DNA of 64,000 nt from Caballeronia jiangsuensis (GCA_000648925.1 JFHF01000003.1:124001-188000); one strand, 5' to 3'; positions 29,104-38,879 are shown, numbered from the stretch's first letter. Numbers and translations are program-made. The notes: generated from the sequence alone by a model not told the origin.

Positions 29104-30342
29104 TTAAGCGGAATGTCGTTTGCGATAGCCGTCGAGGAAGCGCGCGATGCGGTTGATCGAATCCGCGAGATCGTCGACGTTCGGCAGGAAGACCACGCGG
29201 AAGTGATCCGGTGTCGGCCAGTTGAAGCCCGTGCCCTGCACCAGCAGCACTCGCTCTTCGAGCAGCAGGTCCGTGATGAACTGCTGGTCGTCCTGGATCG
29301 GGTACATCTTCGGATCGAGCTTCGGGAACATGTAGAGCGCGGCCTGCGGCTTCACGCAGCTCACGCCCGGAATGGCCGTGAGCATGTCGTAGGCGAGCTC
29401 GCGCTGCTTGTAGAGGCGTCCGCCCGGCACGATCAGGTCGTTGATGCTCTGATAGCCGCCGAGCGCGGTCTGGATCGCGTACTGGCCGGGCACGTTCGGG
29501 CACAGCCGCATCGACGCGAGAATGCCCAGGCCTTCCAGATAATCCTTCGCGCGGCGGCGGTTCTCTTCGATCAGCCCGGAAATCGCCATCCAGCCCGCGC
29601 GATAACCGCACGAACGGTAGCTCTTCGACAGGCTGTTGAACGTGACCGTGATCACATCCTCGGACAGCGCGGCCATCGACGTATGCGTTTCGCCGTCGTA
29701 GACGATCTTGTCGTAGACCTCGTCCGCGAAAATCATCAGGCCGTGCTCGCGCGCGATGCCGATCAGTTCGCGCAGCAGCTCGTCCGAGTACAGCGCGCCC
29801 GTCGGATTATTCGGGTTGATGACGACGAGCGCCTTGGTGTTCGGCGTGATTTTCGCGCGGATGTCGTCGAGATCGGGCATCCAGCCGTTGCTCTCGTCGC
29901 ACATGTAGTGGCGCGGCGTGCCCGACGACAGGCTCACGGCGGCCGTCCACAGCGGATAGTCCGGCGCGGGCAGCAGCACTTCGTCGCCGTCGTTCAGGAG
30001 CGCCTGCATCGCCATCACGATCAGCTCGGACGCGCCGTTGCCGATGTAGATATCGTCCAGCTCGACGCCCGTCACGCCCTTTTGCTGCGTGTAATGCATG
30101 ATCGCCTTGCGCGCGGCGAACACACCCTTCGAATCCGAATAGCCCGACGAACCCGGCAAATTGCGGATCATGTCCTGAATGATCTCGTCCGGCGCCTCGA
30201 AACCGAACGGCGCCAGATTGCCGATGTTCAGCTTGATGATGCGGTGGCCTTCCTCTTCGAGGCGCTTCGCGTGTTCGAGCACGGGCCCGCGAATGTCGTA
30301 GCAGACGTTTTGCAGCTTGTTGGATTTGAGAATCGGTTTCAC
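29104..30342 (-). CDS. alaA: Alanine transaminase AlaA-type aminotransferase
   Basis: A 412-residue fold-type I PLP aminotransferase, closest in pattern to AlaA (YfbQ), which makes alanine from pyruvate with glutamate. Diagnostic stretches are KLQNVCYDIRGPVLEHAKRL, LNIGNLAPFGFEAPDEI, NPNNPTGALYS and the PLP-lysine region FNSLSKSYRSCGYRAGWM. The start is GTG at 30340-30342, since the open frame upstream is Arg-rich and unlike the family. It leads the alaA-hom-thrC unit, an arrangement common in this family of bacteria. Confidence 0.9.
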   Translation of the reverse strand: MKPILKSNKLQNVCYDIRGPVLEHAKRLEEEGHRIIKLNIGNLAPFGFEAPDEIIQDMIRNLPGSSGYSDSKGVFAARKAIMHYTQQKGVTGVELDDIYIGNGASELIVMAMQALLNDGDEVLLPAPDYPLWTAAVSLSSGTPRHYMCDESNGWMPDLDDIRAKITPNTKALVVINPNNPTGALYSDELLRELIGIAREHGLMIFADEVYDKIVYDGETHTSMAALSEDVITVTFNSLSKSYRSCGYRAGWMAISGLIEENRRRAKDYLEGLGILASMRLCPNVPGQYAIQTALGGYQSINDLIVPGGRLYKQRELAYDMLTAIPGVSCVKPQAALYMFPKLDPKMYPIQDDQQFITDLLLEERVLLVQGTGFNWPTPDHFRVVFLPNVDDLADSINRIARFLDGYRKRHSA

Positions 30343-30764
30343 GGCTGGCGCTCTGGGTCTGGGTGTTGATGCGGACTGGTTGTTCTGATGTCGCTCAGGT
30401 GCTGCTCGGCATTCGGGCGGACAGCCTCGCGCGCGGACGGCGGACGGGCGTTGCGATGAAAACCGGGCTTGATGCCGAAGGCGGCTCGCCCGGACGACTC
30501 GCGCGTTCCCGAGCGCCGAACGATGCATTTTAGACGCCGCGCCAGGTAGGGCATGGGCGATGCGGACCGGATTGCGTGTCGGAGGCGGCTTGTGGCGGCA
30601 CGCGAGCGCAACGGAATGGCGCACGAGCAAGCCCGGCAGCCGAAAAGTTATAATTTACTGATTATGGCCCAGTTCCGCAATGCACCAAAGGAACGCGTCT
30701 TACCAGTCCTTCGCTGTCGCCGCAGACCCTGGGCCGTCACCCTTTCTCTTGCCGGATCATCGTT
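30343..30764. other. Divergent intergenic region, alaA and Mth938-like gene
   Basis: About 420 bases without a credible gene. A perfect -10 hexamer TATAAT is at 30649-30654 on the plus strand, about 110 bases ahead of the Mth938-like gene; no good -35 is seen. The A/T run just after it contrasts with the GC-rich surroundings. A long leader for the downstream gene is possible. Confidence 0.45.
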
Positions 30765-31139
30765 TTGAAACTGCACCAGGAATCCAACAAGGCGCTCAAT
30801 ACCATCACGAGCTACGGCGACGGTTTCGTGGCGATCAATCTCGAAAGACACGAAGGCAGCGTGATCGTCATGCCCGAGACGCCTGTCGTGGCGTGGCCGG
30901 TGTCGTCGTTCGAGGCGCTCACGTCCGAACATTTCGATGCGCTCGTCCAGGCGGCGCCTGAAGTCGTCATCTTCGGCAGCGGGTCGCGGCTGCGCTTTCC
31001 GCATCCGCGGCTCACGGCTCAACTGGCGAAACAGCGCATCGGCGTCGAGACGATGGATTTCGGCGCGGCGTGCCGCACCTACAACATTCTGATGTCCGAG
31101 GGCCGGCGCGTGGCCGCCGCGCTCCTGATCGAAGGCTGA
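30765..31139 (+). CDS. Mth938-like (DUF498) domain protein
   Basis: A 124-residue protein of the Mth938/NDUFAF3-like family. ITSYGDGFVAINLERHEGSV, VIFGSGSRLRFPHP and GVETMDFGAACRTYNILMSEGRRVAAAL are the conserved blocks. The start is taken as TTG at 30765 because no ATG or GTG lies in frame near the conserved beginning. In mitochondria a relative, NDUFAF3, assists complex I assembly; the bacterial role is not established. It is a lone gene. Confidence 0.8.
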   Translation: MKLHQESNKALNTITSYGDGFVAINLERHEGSVIVMPETPVVAWPVSSFEALTSEHFDALVQAAPEVVIFGSGSRLRFPHPRLTAQLAKQRIGVETMDFGAACRTYNILMSEGRRVAAALLIEG

Positions 31140-31442
31140 GGAAAGCCTAAGGAAATGCTAAGGAAGCGGTGGCAGACTTCCGCCGCTCATCCGACACCGG
31201 CGCGCGCCCGCCGCGTATCGAATTTAAAGAATGCGGGCCGGCTGTGCGCTACACTCCCGCCCGGCGTTGGTGTTCGGCGGGCATTCGGCGGAGTCGCTTC
31301 GGACGTCGCGCGCCGCAACTCGCGAACTCACAGCGAAAATGCGTGCCTGAGCATGCGCCTGGTGTAGTTTCACGCAGCCCGCAATCATCGCCCATTTCGT
31401 TTCACTAGCGCCGCGCATCGCGGCATCGGACAGGTCGACTTC
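31140..31442 (+). other. Upstream region of the arn cluster
   Basis: About 300 bases, no credible gene. A possible -10 (TACACT) lies near 31250 after an AT-rich patch (ATTTAAAGAAT) near 31222. No PmrA-type direct repeat is recognised here. Confidence 0.4.
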
Positions 31443-33116
31443 ATGAACGATACGCCTTCCCGGCTACCGCTCACGCGTCTTTCGCTCATTCTTCTCGTAC
31501 TCGCGCTCGCGATCATCTGGTTCGCGCCGCTTGGCTATCGTCATCTCGTGCCGAGCGACGAAGGCCGTTACGCCGAAATGGCGCGCGAGATGTTCGTGAC
31601 CGGCGACTGGATCACGCCGCGCTACAACGGCTACAAATATTTCGAAAAGCCGCCGCTGCAAACCTGGGCGAACGCGCTCTCGTTCGCGTGGTTCGGCATC
31701 GGCGAATGGCAGGCGCGGCTCTATACGGCGCTTACGGGTTTCGCGGGCGTGCTGCTCGTTGGCTACACCGGCACGCGCGTATTCAACGCGATGACGGGCT
31801 TCGCCGCCGCGGTCATCCTCGCGACCTGCCCGTACTGGAACCTGATGGGCCACTTCAACACGCTCGACATGGGCCTGTCGTTCTGGATGCAACTGACGCT
31901 CTGCGCGCTGCTGCTCGCCCAGCGCCCCGGTCTGCCGACGCGCGAAGTACGTCTGTGGATGTGGCTCTGCTGGGCCGCGATGGGCGCCGCCGTGCTGTCC
32001 AAGGGACTGGTCGGACTGATCCTGCCGGGCGCGGTTCTCGTCCTGTACTCGCTCGTCTCGCGTGACTGGGCGCTCTGGAGACGGCTCTATATCGGCAGCG
32101 GTCTGATCGTGTTCCTGATCGTGACCGGCCCGTGGTTCGCGCTCGTCCAGATGAAGAACCCGGAATTCTTCAACTTCTTTTTCATCGTTCAGCAGTTCAA
32201 GCGCTATCTGACGCCCGAGCAGAATCGTCCGGGCGCGTTCTACTATTTCGTGCCCGTGCTGATCGTCGGCTTTCTGCCGTGGCTGTCGATCACCTTTCAG
32301 AGCGTGCGTCACGGCCTGAAGACGCCGCGCCAGCCGAACGGCTTCGCGCCGGTCACATTGCTGCTCGTCTGGACGGCGTTCATCTTCCTGTTCTTCAGCG
32401 CGTCGCACTCCAAGCTCGTTTCCTACGTGCTGCCGGTCGCGCCCGCCATCGCGCTCGTGATCGGGCTTTATCTGCCATCGCTCACGCAGGCGCGCTACCG
32501 CATGCATCTGATCGGCTACGCGGTGTTTCTCGTCGCGGCGGCATTCGGCGCGATCTTCATCGGCCGCGCGGGCAGCGCCAACACGCCGAACGTGCTGTAT
32601 CGAGAGTTCCAGGTCTGGGTGTATGCGGGCCTCGCCGTTGCATTCGTCGTCACGGTGTTCGCAATCTGGCTGAACCGGCGCAGCGTGCTCGCGGGCGCGG
32701 CGGGACTGGGCGCGGCGTGGCTGCTGCTCGGCACGATCGCAGGCTCCGGTCACGACGTCTTCGGGACGCAAAGCTCGGGGGTGCCACTCGTGCCCGCCGT
32801 CAAAGCCGCGATGGCGAAGCTGCCGCCCGACACGCCGTTCTATGGGGTCGGGAAGCTCGATCACACGATGCCCTTCTACCTCGGCCATACCATGATCATG
32901 GTCGCTGAGGCCGACGAACTGAGCTTCGGCGTGCATGCGGAACCGCAGAAATGGGTGCCGAGCATCGACGACTGGATCAAGTTGTGGGATTCGCAGCGTT
33001 ACGGGCTCGCGCTGATGTCGCCGTCGCGTTACGACGAACTCAGCGCGCGCCACGTGCCGATGCAACTGATCGCACGCGACGAACGCCGCGTGATCGTGGA
33101 AAAGCCGCAGCCGTGA
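31443..33116 (+). CDS. arnT: Undecaprenyl phosphate-Ara4N:lipid A transferase ArnT
   Basis: A 557-residue GT-C/family 39 glycosyltransferase of the inner membrane. It begins with a helix (SLILLVLALAIIWFAPLG) followed by the acidic first periplasmic loop LVPSDEGRYAEMAREM, then FEKPPLQTWANAL, both ArnT signatures. About twelve helices follow, then a C-terminal periplasmic domain. It moves L-Ara4N from undecaprenyl phosphate to lipid A, giving resistance to polymyxins. It is the first gene of the arn cluster, all on the same strand. Confidence 0.93.
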   Translation: MNDTPSRLPLTRLSLILLVLALAIIWFAPLGYRHLVPSDEGRYAEMAREMFVTGDWITPRYNGYKYFEKPPLQTWANALSFAWFGIGEWQARLYTALTGFAGVLLVGYTGTRVFNAMTGFAAAVILATCPYWNLMGHFNTLDMGLSFWMQLTLCALLLAQRPGLPTREVRLWMWLCWAAMGAAVLSKGLVGLILPGAVLVLYSLVSRDWALWRRLYIGSGLIVFLIVTGPWFALVQMKNPEFFNFFFIVQQFKRYLTPEQNRPGAFYYFVPVLIVGFLPWLSITFQSVRHGLKTPRQPNGFAPVTLLLVWTAFIFLFFSASHSKLVSYVLPVAPAIALVIGLYLPSLTQARYRMHLIGYAVFLVAAAFGAIFIGRAGSANTPNVLYREFQVWVYAGLAVAFVVTVFAIWLNRRSVLAGAAGLGAAWLLLGTIAGSGHDVFGTQSSGVPLVPAVKAAMAKLPPDTPFYGVGKLDHTMPFYLGHTMIMVAEADELSFGVHAEPQKWVPSIDDWIKLWDSQRYGLALMSPSRYDELSARHVPMQLIARDERRVIVEKPQP

Positions 33117-33213
33117 GCCTCGTCATCCGTGTCAGCGGCGATGCTGCGCCGCACGATCGTTCGGCATTTGCCGCTGAACCGAGTATCCTTGTTCCGCATT
33201 TGAAAAACGCGCG

Positions 33214-33585
33214 ATGAACCCGATTTCCTTTATTTGCATCGTCATCGGCGTATCGTTGAACGCGTGCGCCCAGCTTCTGCTCAAAGCCGGCGTGAATGCG
33301 GTGGGCCATTTCGACTTCACGCCCGCCAACATTCTGCCCGTCGGCTTCAAGATTGCGACGCAGTGGCCGATCATCGGCGGGCTCGCGTGTTATGTGCTGA
33401 GCGTGGTCGTGTGGATCGTCGGGCTGTCGCGCGTGGATGTATCGATCGCCTATCCGATGCTCTCGCTCGGCTACGTCGTCAACGCGTTCGCCGCGTGGTA
33501 TCTGTTCGGCGAAGTGCTGTCGATGCAGCGGCTCATCGGCATCGGCATCATTCTGATCGGCGTGGTGGTGCTCGCGCGCGGCTAA
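33214..33585 (+). CDS. SMR-type small membrane protein, probable Ara4N flippase subunit
   Basis: A 123-residue membrane protein with four predicted helices and the EmrE/EamA small multidrug-resistance fold (LNACAQLLLKAG; YPMLSLGYVVNAFAAWYLFGE). In enteric arn operons ArnE and ArnF form a two-subunit flippase of undecaprenyl-phosphate-Ara4N; here one gene of this type sits between arnT and arnB. It may work as a homodimer. The role is inferred from fold and place; a general SMR exporter cannot be excluded. Confidence 0.75.
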   Translation: MNPISFICIVIGVSLNACAQLLLKAGVNAVGHFDFTPANILPVGFKIATQWPIIGGLACYVLSVVVWIVGLSRVDVSIAYPMLSLGYVVNAFAAWYLFGEVLSMQRLIGIGIILIGVVVLARG

Positions 33586-33638
33586 TTCGTCGAATCGAAG
33601 CGTCGTGCAGACCAATTCATTTTTAAACGCATAGTCCA

Positions 33639-34796
33639 ATGACTCAAACAACGCGGCCGTTTCTGCCTTTCGTGAAGCCCGAGATCGACGAGGAAACCAT
33701 CCAGGGCGTGGTCGACGTGCTGCGCTCGGGCTGGATCACGACCGGACCGCAGAACCAGCAGTTCGAGGCCGAACTGTCGGCGTACTTCGGCGGCCGTCCG
33801 GTGCGGGCGTTCAATTCGGGCACGTGCACGATGGAAATCGGCTTGCGCATCGCCGGCGTGGGTCCGGGCGACGAAGTCATCACCACGCCGATGACCTGGG
33901 TGTCGACCGCGAACGTGATCCTCGAAGTGGGCGCGACGCCGGTGTTCGTCGATATCGATCCGCTCACGCGCAACATCGACCTGAATCTGCTGGAGCGCGC
34001 GATCACGCCGCGCACGAAGGCGATCATGCCGGTCTATCTGGCGGGCCTGCCCGTCGACATGGACAAGCTCTACGAGATCGCACGCGCCCACAAGCTGCGC
34101 GTCATCGAGGACGCCGCGCAGGCGTTCGGGTCGAGCTGGAAGGGCAAGCGCATCGGCGCGATCGGCGACATCGTGTCGTTCAGCTTTCACGCGAACAAGA
34201 ACGTGACGTCGATCGAAGGCGGCGCGCTCGTGCTCAACAACGAGGACGAAGCGGAACTGGCGCGCAAGTATCGCCTGCAGGGCATCACGCGCACGGGCTT
34301 CGACGGCATGGACTGCGACGTGCTCGGCGGCAAGTACAACCTGACGGATGTGGCGGCGCGCGTCGGGCTCGGCCAGTTGCGGCAGGTCGAGCGCTTCACG
34401 GAAAAGCGCCGCGAACTCGCGCGCGCGTACTTCGACGCGTTCGAAGGCGGCGCGGCGGTCAGGCTCGGCGCCGGCCTGCCGACGAAGAATTTCACCGACA
34501 GCAACTGGCACATGTTTCAGATCGCGCTGCCGCTCGAAAAGCTCAGGCTCTCGCGCGCGGAGTTCATGGCCGAGATGAAGGAGCGCGGCATCGGCACGGG
34601 TCTGCACTACCCGGCGCTGCATCTCTTCACGCTGTATCGCGCGCGTGGCTTTAAAGAAGGCATGTTTCCGCATGCGGAGCGCTACGGCGCATCGACGGTC
34701 ACGCTGCCGCTCTTCACGCTGATGAGCACGGACGATGTCGAACACGTCGTGAAATCAGTCGACGAAATCTGCGAACAGTTCGCGCACAACGGGTAA
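33639..34796 (+). CDS. arnB: UDP-Ara4O aminotransferase ArnB
   Basis: A 385-residue DegT/DnrJ/EryC1 aminotransferase. The PLP lysine is K187 in SFHANKNVTSIEGG; NSGTCTMEIGLR, EDAAQAFGS and the C-terminal GLHYPALHLFTLYR are typical. It transfers an amino group from glutamate to UDP-4-keto-pentose, giving UDP-L-Ara4N. It precedes arnC by 23 bases. Confidence 0.94.
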   Translation: MTQTTRPFLPFVKPEIDEETIQGVVDVLRSGWITTGPQNQQFEAELSAYFGGRPVRAFNSGTCTMEIGLRIAGVGPGDEVITTPMTWVSTANVILEVGATPVFVDIDPLTRNIDLNLLERAITPRTKAIMPVYLAGLPVDMDKLYEIARAHKLRVIEDAAQAFGSSWKGKRIGAIGDIVSFSFHANKNVTSIEGGALVLNNEDEAELARKYRLQGITRTGFDGMDCDVLGGKYNLTDVAARVGLGQLRQVERFTEKRRELARAYFDAFEGGAAVRLGAGLPTKNFTDSNWHMFQIALPLEKLRLSRAEFMAEMKERGIGTGLHYPALHLFTLYRARGFKEGMFPHAERYGASTVTLPLFTLMSTDDVEHVVKSVDEICEQFAHNG

Positions 34797-34819
34797 CCAG
34801 CAAGGACACTCAGCCCAAT

Positions 34820-35857
34820 ATGAGTCATTTGGATTTTCCGGCGACGTCTCCCGAGCTTTCGGTGATCATCCCGGTGTACAACGAGGAAGACGGCCTCGCC
34901 GCCCTCTTCCAGCGCCTGTATCCCGCGCTCGACGCGCTCGGCACGTCGTATGAGGTGATCTTCATCAACGACGGCAGCCGCGACAAATCGGCCGCGCTGC
35001 TCGCACAGCAATTTCACGTGCGGCCGGACACCACGCGCGTGATTCTGCTCAACGGCAATTACGGCCAGCACATGGCGATTCTCGCGGGCTTCGAACAGTC
35101 GCGCGGCGAGATCGTCGTCACGCTCGATGCCGACCTGCAGAATCCGCCCGAGGAAATCGCCAAGCTCGTCAACAAAATGCGCGAGGGCTACGATTACGTC
35201 GGCACCATTCGGCAGCAGCGGCAAGACAGCCTGTGGCGCAAGAAAGCGTCGCGCGCGATGAACCGCCTGCGCGAACGCATCACGAAGATTCGCATGACCG
35301 ACCAGGGCTGCATGCTGCGCGCGTACAGCCGTCATATCATCGATACGATCAACCGCTGCGGCGAGATCAACACCTTCATTCCGGCGCTTGCGTACACGTT
35401 CGCGCAGAACCCCATCGAAGTCGATGTCGCGCATGAAGAACGCTTTGCGGGCGAGTCGAAATATTCGCTCTACAGTCTCATCCGGCTGAACTTCGATCTC
35501 GTCACCGGCTTCTCGGTGGTGCCGCTGCAATGGCTGTCGTTCATCGGCGTGATTCTGTCGGTCGGCTCGGCGGGTCTCTTCCTGCTGCTGTTGATTCGTC
35601 GCTTCATGTTCGGCGCGGAAGTTCAGGGTGTGTTCACCCTCTTCGCCATTACGTTCTTCATGCTCGGCGTGATCATCTTCGCGCTCGGGCTGCTCGGGGA
35701 ATACATCGGGCGCATCTATCAGCAAGTGCGCGCGCGGCCCCGCTATCTCGTGCAGACGATCCTCGAACAGCGCGACGGCCTGCCCACGGCGATCAAGCCC
35801 CTTCAGGAATCCGTGCAGCACGTGGCCGTCGTCACGCGCGAGGAAGACGGCCGATGA
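34820..35857 (+). CDS. arnC: Undecaprenyl-phosphate Ara4FN transferase ArnC
   Basis: A 345-residue family 2 glycosyltransferase. The catalytic domain (about 10-230) has SVIIPVYNEEDGL, INDGSRDKSAALL and VTLDADLQNPPEEI. Two C-terminal membrane helices (about 237-260 and 272-296) anchor it to the inner membrane. It loads formylated Ara4N on undecaprenyl phosphate. Its stop overlaps the ATG of the ArnA formyltransferase gene (ATGA at 35854-35857). Confidence 0.94.
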   Translation: MSHLDFPATSPELSVIIPVYNEEDGLAALFQRLYPALDALGTSYEVIFINDGSRDKSAALLAQQFHVRPDTTRVILLNGNYGQHMAILAGFEQSRGEIVVTLDADLQNPPEEIAKLVNKMREGYDYVGTIRQQRQDSLWRKKASRAMNRLRERITKIRMTDQGCMLRAYSRHIIDTINRCGEINTFIPALAYTFAQNPIEVDVAHEERFAGESKYSLYSLIRLNFDLVTGFSVVPLQWLSFIGVILSVGSAGLFLLLLIRRFMFGAEVQGVFTLFAITFFMLGVIIFALGLLGEYIGRIYQQVRARPRYLVQTILEQRDGLPTAIKPLQESVQHVAVVTREEDGR

Positions 35858-36840
35858 AGCCGCGCGCAGTCGTCTTCGCCTATCACAACGTCGGCGTGCG
35901 CTGTCTGCAGGTGCTGCTCGCACGCGGCGTCGATGTCGCGCTCGTCGTCACGCACGAGGACAGCGCGAGCGAGAACATCTGGTTCGGCAGCGTCGCCCAG
36001 GTTGCGGCGGAACACGGCATCGACACGATCACGCCCGCAGATCCCAAATCGCCCGAGCTGTACGACACGCTGGAAAAGCTCGCGCCGGATTTCATCTTCT
36101 CGTTCTACTACCGCCACATGCTGCCGGTCTCGCTGCTTTCGCTCGCGCGGCGCGGCGCGTACAACATGCACGGCTCGCTCCTGCCGAAGTATCGCGGCCG
36201 CGTGCCGACGAACTGGGCGGTGATCAACGGCGAGACCGAGACCGGCGCGACGCTGCACGAAATGGCGGAGAAACCCGACGCGGGCGCGATCCTCGCGCAG
36301 ACGCCGGTGCCGATTCTCCCCGACGACACCGCCGCGCTCGTGTTCGACAAGACCGTCGTCGCCGCCGAGCAGACGCTCTGGCGCGTGCTGCCCGCGCTGC
36401 TTGCGGGCGAAGCGCCGCACCTGCCGAACGATCTCGCCTCGGGCAGCTATTACGGCGGGCGCAAGCCGGAAGACGGCCGCATCGACTGGTCGCAGCCCGC
36501 GCAGCGTGTCTACAACCTGATCCGCGCGGTCGCGCCGCCCTATCCGGGCGCGTTCACGGATATCGGCGCGGACCGTTTCATCGTCGCGCGGGCGCGGCTC
36601 GTGCCCGAAACCGGCGCGCCCGGCCTGTCCTCCGAAAGGCTCGGTGAGTTGCGGGGTTTGCCCCCGGGCCTAAGCGTGGCGGATAATGCGCTGTTCGGCG
36701 TCTGCGGCGATGGCCGCGTCATCGCCATCCACGAGTTGCGCCATCGGACGCTCGACGCCGATTCGCAACCCGTGGACGAAGAGCGCCCCGTCGATCCCGC
36801 CGAATTCGGCCGCATCATTCAATCCTCTCGTCATTCATGA
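35854..36840 (+). CDS. UDP-Ara4N formyltransferase (ArnA N-terminal half as separate gene)
   Basis: A 328-residue 10-formyl-tetrahydrofolate-dependent formyltransferase equal to residues 1-300 of enteric ArnA. The catalytic residues N104, H106 (YNMHGSLLPKYRG) and D142 (EKPDAG) are present. A C-terminal OB-like region (about 205-315) follows. In enteric bacteria this domain is fused to the decarboxylase; here the two are separate genes that overlap by four bases (36837-36840). The frame is open upstream inside arnC, but the overlap ATG is the natural start. Confidence 0.92.
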   Translation: MKPRAVVFAYHNVGVRCLQVLLARGVDVALVVTHEDSASENIWFGSVAQVAAEHGIDTITPADPKSPELYDTLEKLAPDFIFSFYYRHMLPVSLLSLARRGAYNMHGSLLPKYRGRVPTNWAVINGETETGATLHEMAEKPDAGAILAQTPVPILPDDTAALVFDKTVVAAEQTLWRVLPALLAGEAPHLPNDLASGSYYGGRKPEDGRIDWSQPAQRVYNLIRAVAPPYPGAFTDIGADRFIVARARLVPETGAPGLSSERLGELRGLPPGLSVADNALFGVCGDGRVIAIHELRHRTLDADSQPVDEERPVDPAEFGRIIQSSRHS

Positions 36841-37883
36841 AAAAAGTTCTGATCCTGGGTGTCAATGGCTTCATCGGCCATCACCTGTCCAAGCGCATCC
36901 TCGAAAACACCGACTGGGAAGTCTTCGGGATGGACATGCAAACCGATCGCCTGGGCGACCTCGCGAATCACGAGCGGATGCATTTCTTCGAAGGCGACAT
37001 CACGATCAACAAGGAGTGGGTCGAGTATCACGTGAAGAAGTGCGACGTGATCCTGCCGCTCGTCGCCATCGCGACGCCCGCGACTTACGTGAAGCAGCCG
37101 CTGCGCGTGTTCGAGCTCGACTTCGAAGCGAATCTGCCGATCGTGCGTTCGGCCGTGAAGTACGGCAAGCATCTCGTGTTTCCGTCGACCTCCGAGGTCT
37201 ACGGCATGTGCACGGACGAGCAGTTCGATCCGGAAAACTCCGTGCTGTCCTACGGCCCCATCAACAAGCCGCGCTGGATCTACGCGTGCTCGAAGCAGTT
37301 GATGGACCGCGTGATCTGGGGCTACGGCATGGAAGGGCTGAACTTCACCCTCTTCCGTCCGTTCAACTGGATCGGCCCGGGCCTCGACTCGATCTACACG
37401 CCGAAGGAAGGCTCGTCGCGCGTGGTGACGCAGTTCCTCGGCCATATCGTGCGCGGCGAGAACATCAGCCTCGTCGACGGCGGCGCGCAGAAGCGCGCGT
37501 TCACCGACATCGACGACGGCATCGGCGCGCTGATGAAGATCATCGAGAACAAGGACGGCGTGGCGTCGGGCAAGATCTATAACATCGGCAATCCGACGAA
37601 CAACTTCTCGGTGCGCGAGCTGGCGAACAAGATGCTCGCGCTCGCGAACGAGTTCCCCGAGTACTCGGACACCGCGAAGAAGGTGCAGCTCGTCGAGACC
37701 TCGTCGGGTGCGTACTACGGCAACGGCTATCAGGACGTGCAAAACCGCGTGCCGAAGATCGACAACACGATGCAGGAACTCGGCTGGGCGCCGCAAGCGT
37801 CCATGGACGACGCGCTGCGCAAGATCTTCGAAGCGTATCGCGGCCACGTGGGCGAAGCCCGCAAGCTCGTCGAACAGTCGTAA
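36837..37883 (+). CDS. UDP-glucuronate decarboxylase (ArnA C-terminal half as separate gene)
   Basis: A 348-residue short-chain dehydrogenase-type enzyme equal to the C-terminal part of ArnA. The NAD loop is GVNGFIGHHL (8-17); the catalytic Ser/Thr are in FPSTSEVYGM and the Tyr-x3-Lys is Y149-K153 (IYACSKQLMDR). It oxidises and decarboxylates UDP-glucuronate to UDP-4-keto-pentose, the first committed step. The gene is translationally coupled to the formyltransferase gene and followed by arnD after 15 bases. Confidence 0.93.
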   Translation: MKKVLILGVNGFIGHHLSKRILENTDWEVFGMDMQTDRLGDLANHERMHFFEGDITINKEWVEYHVKKCDVILPLVAIATPATYVKQPLRVFELDFEANLPIVRSAVKYGKHLVFPSTSEVYGMCTDEQFDPENSVLSYGPINKPRWIYACSKQLMDRVIWGYGMEGLNFTLFRPFNWIGPGLDSIYTPKEGSSRVVTQFLGHIVRGENISLVDGGAQKRAFTDIDDGIGALMKIIENKDGVASGKIYNIGNPTNNFSVRELANKMLALANEFPEYSDTAKKVQLVETSSGAYYGNGYQDVQNRVPKIDNTMQELGWAPQASMDDALRKIFEAYRGHVGEARKLVEQS

Positions 37884-37898
37884 GCGAGGGAACCGCGC

Positions 37899-38795
37899 GT
37901 GGCCCGCATCGTTCTCAAGATCGACGTCGATACGTTGCGCGGCACGCGCGAAGGCGTGCCCAACCTCGGGCGTCTGCTCGACAAGTACAGCGCCCGCGCG
38001 ACGTTCCTCTTCAGCCTCGGCCCCGATCACACCGGCTGGGCGCTGCGGCGCGTCTTCCGGCCCGGCTTCCTGAAGAAGGTGTCGCGCACGTCGGTGGTCG
38101 AGCACTACGGCGTGAAGACGCTCATGTACGGCGTACTTCTGCCGGGGCCGGACATCGGCCGCGAAGCCGTGTCGGAAATGCGCGCGATTCACGAAGCCGG
38201 CTTCGAATGCGGCATCCATACGTGGGACCACGTCTACTGGCAGGACAACGTGCGTGGGCGCGACCGCGAATGGACCGTCGCGCAGATGCAGCAGAGCCAT
38301 GCGCGCTTCATCGAGATCTTCGGTGCACCGCCCGTCACGCACGGCGCGGCCGGCTGGCAGATGAACGGCTACGCGTTCGAGCAGATCGATGCATGGGGCA
38401 TGCGCTATGCGTCCGACGGGCGCGGCCACACGCCGTACATTCCCGTGCTGGATGGCCGCACGCTGAACCACATCCAGATGCCGACGACGCTCCCGACGCT
38501 CGACGAAGTGCTGGGTGTCGACGGCGTCGACGAAAGCACGGTCGCGGCGCATGTGCTGCGGCATACCGCCGACAATCCGCACGATCAGGTGTTCACCCTG
38601 CACGCCGAACTCGAAGGCCAGAAGCTCGCGCCGGTGTTCGAGCAACTGCTCGCCGGCTGGCGCGCGCAGGGACACACCTTCGCCACGATGGGCGATTACC
38701 ATGCGGCGCTGGACCGCGCGTCGCTGCCCACGTACCCTGTGACGTGGGGCGAGATTCCGGGCCGCGCGGGCGAGCTGATCGTTCAGGCAGGCTGA
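37899..38795 (+). CDS. arnD: 4-deoxy-4-formamido-L-arabinose-phosphoundecaprenol deformylase ArnD
   Basis: A 298-residue NodB-type polysaccharide deacetylase-fold enzyme that removes the formyl group after transfer to the lipid carrier. The start is GTG 37899. The metal motif begins KIDVDTLRGTREGVPNL and continues with GIHTWDHVYWQD, as in ArnD. The HGAAGWQMN and GDYHAALD segments are conserved too. Last gene of the arn run before bcp. Confidence 0.93.
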   Translation: MARIVLKIDVDTLRGTREGVPNLGRLLDKYSARATFLFSLGPDHTGWALRRVFRPGFLKKVSRTSVVEHYGVKTLMYGVLLPGPDIGREAVSEMRAIHEAGFECGIHTWDHVYWQDNVRGRDREWTVAQMQQSHARFIEIFGAPPVTHGAAGWQMNGYAFEQIDAWGMRYASDGRGHTPYIPVLDGRTLNHIQMPTTLPTLDEVLGVDGVDESTVAAHVLRHTADNPHDQVFTLHAELEGQKLAPVFEQLLAGWRAQGHTFATMGDYHAALDRASLPTYPVTWGEIPGRAGELIVQAG

Positions 38796-38879
38796 GGCGG
38801 CGCGTGGCCGCTTTTCGGGACTCGTCGCGAGTTTCGTCTTCTTTCTCACCTACAAATCAGAACAACCGGAGAAACCTAC

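Noticed and set aside
30553..30768. A small frame ahead of the Mth938-like gene
   Set aside because: Arg-rich, no family, and crosses the likely promoter; probably chance.
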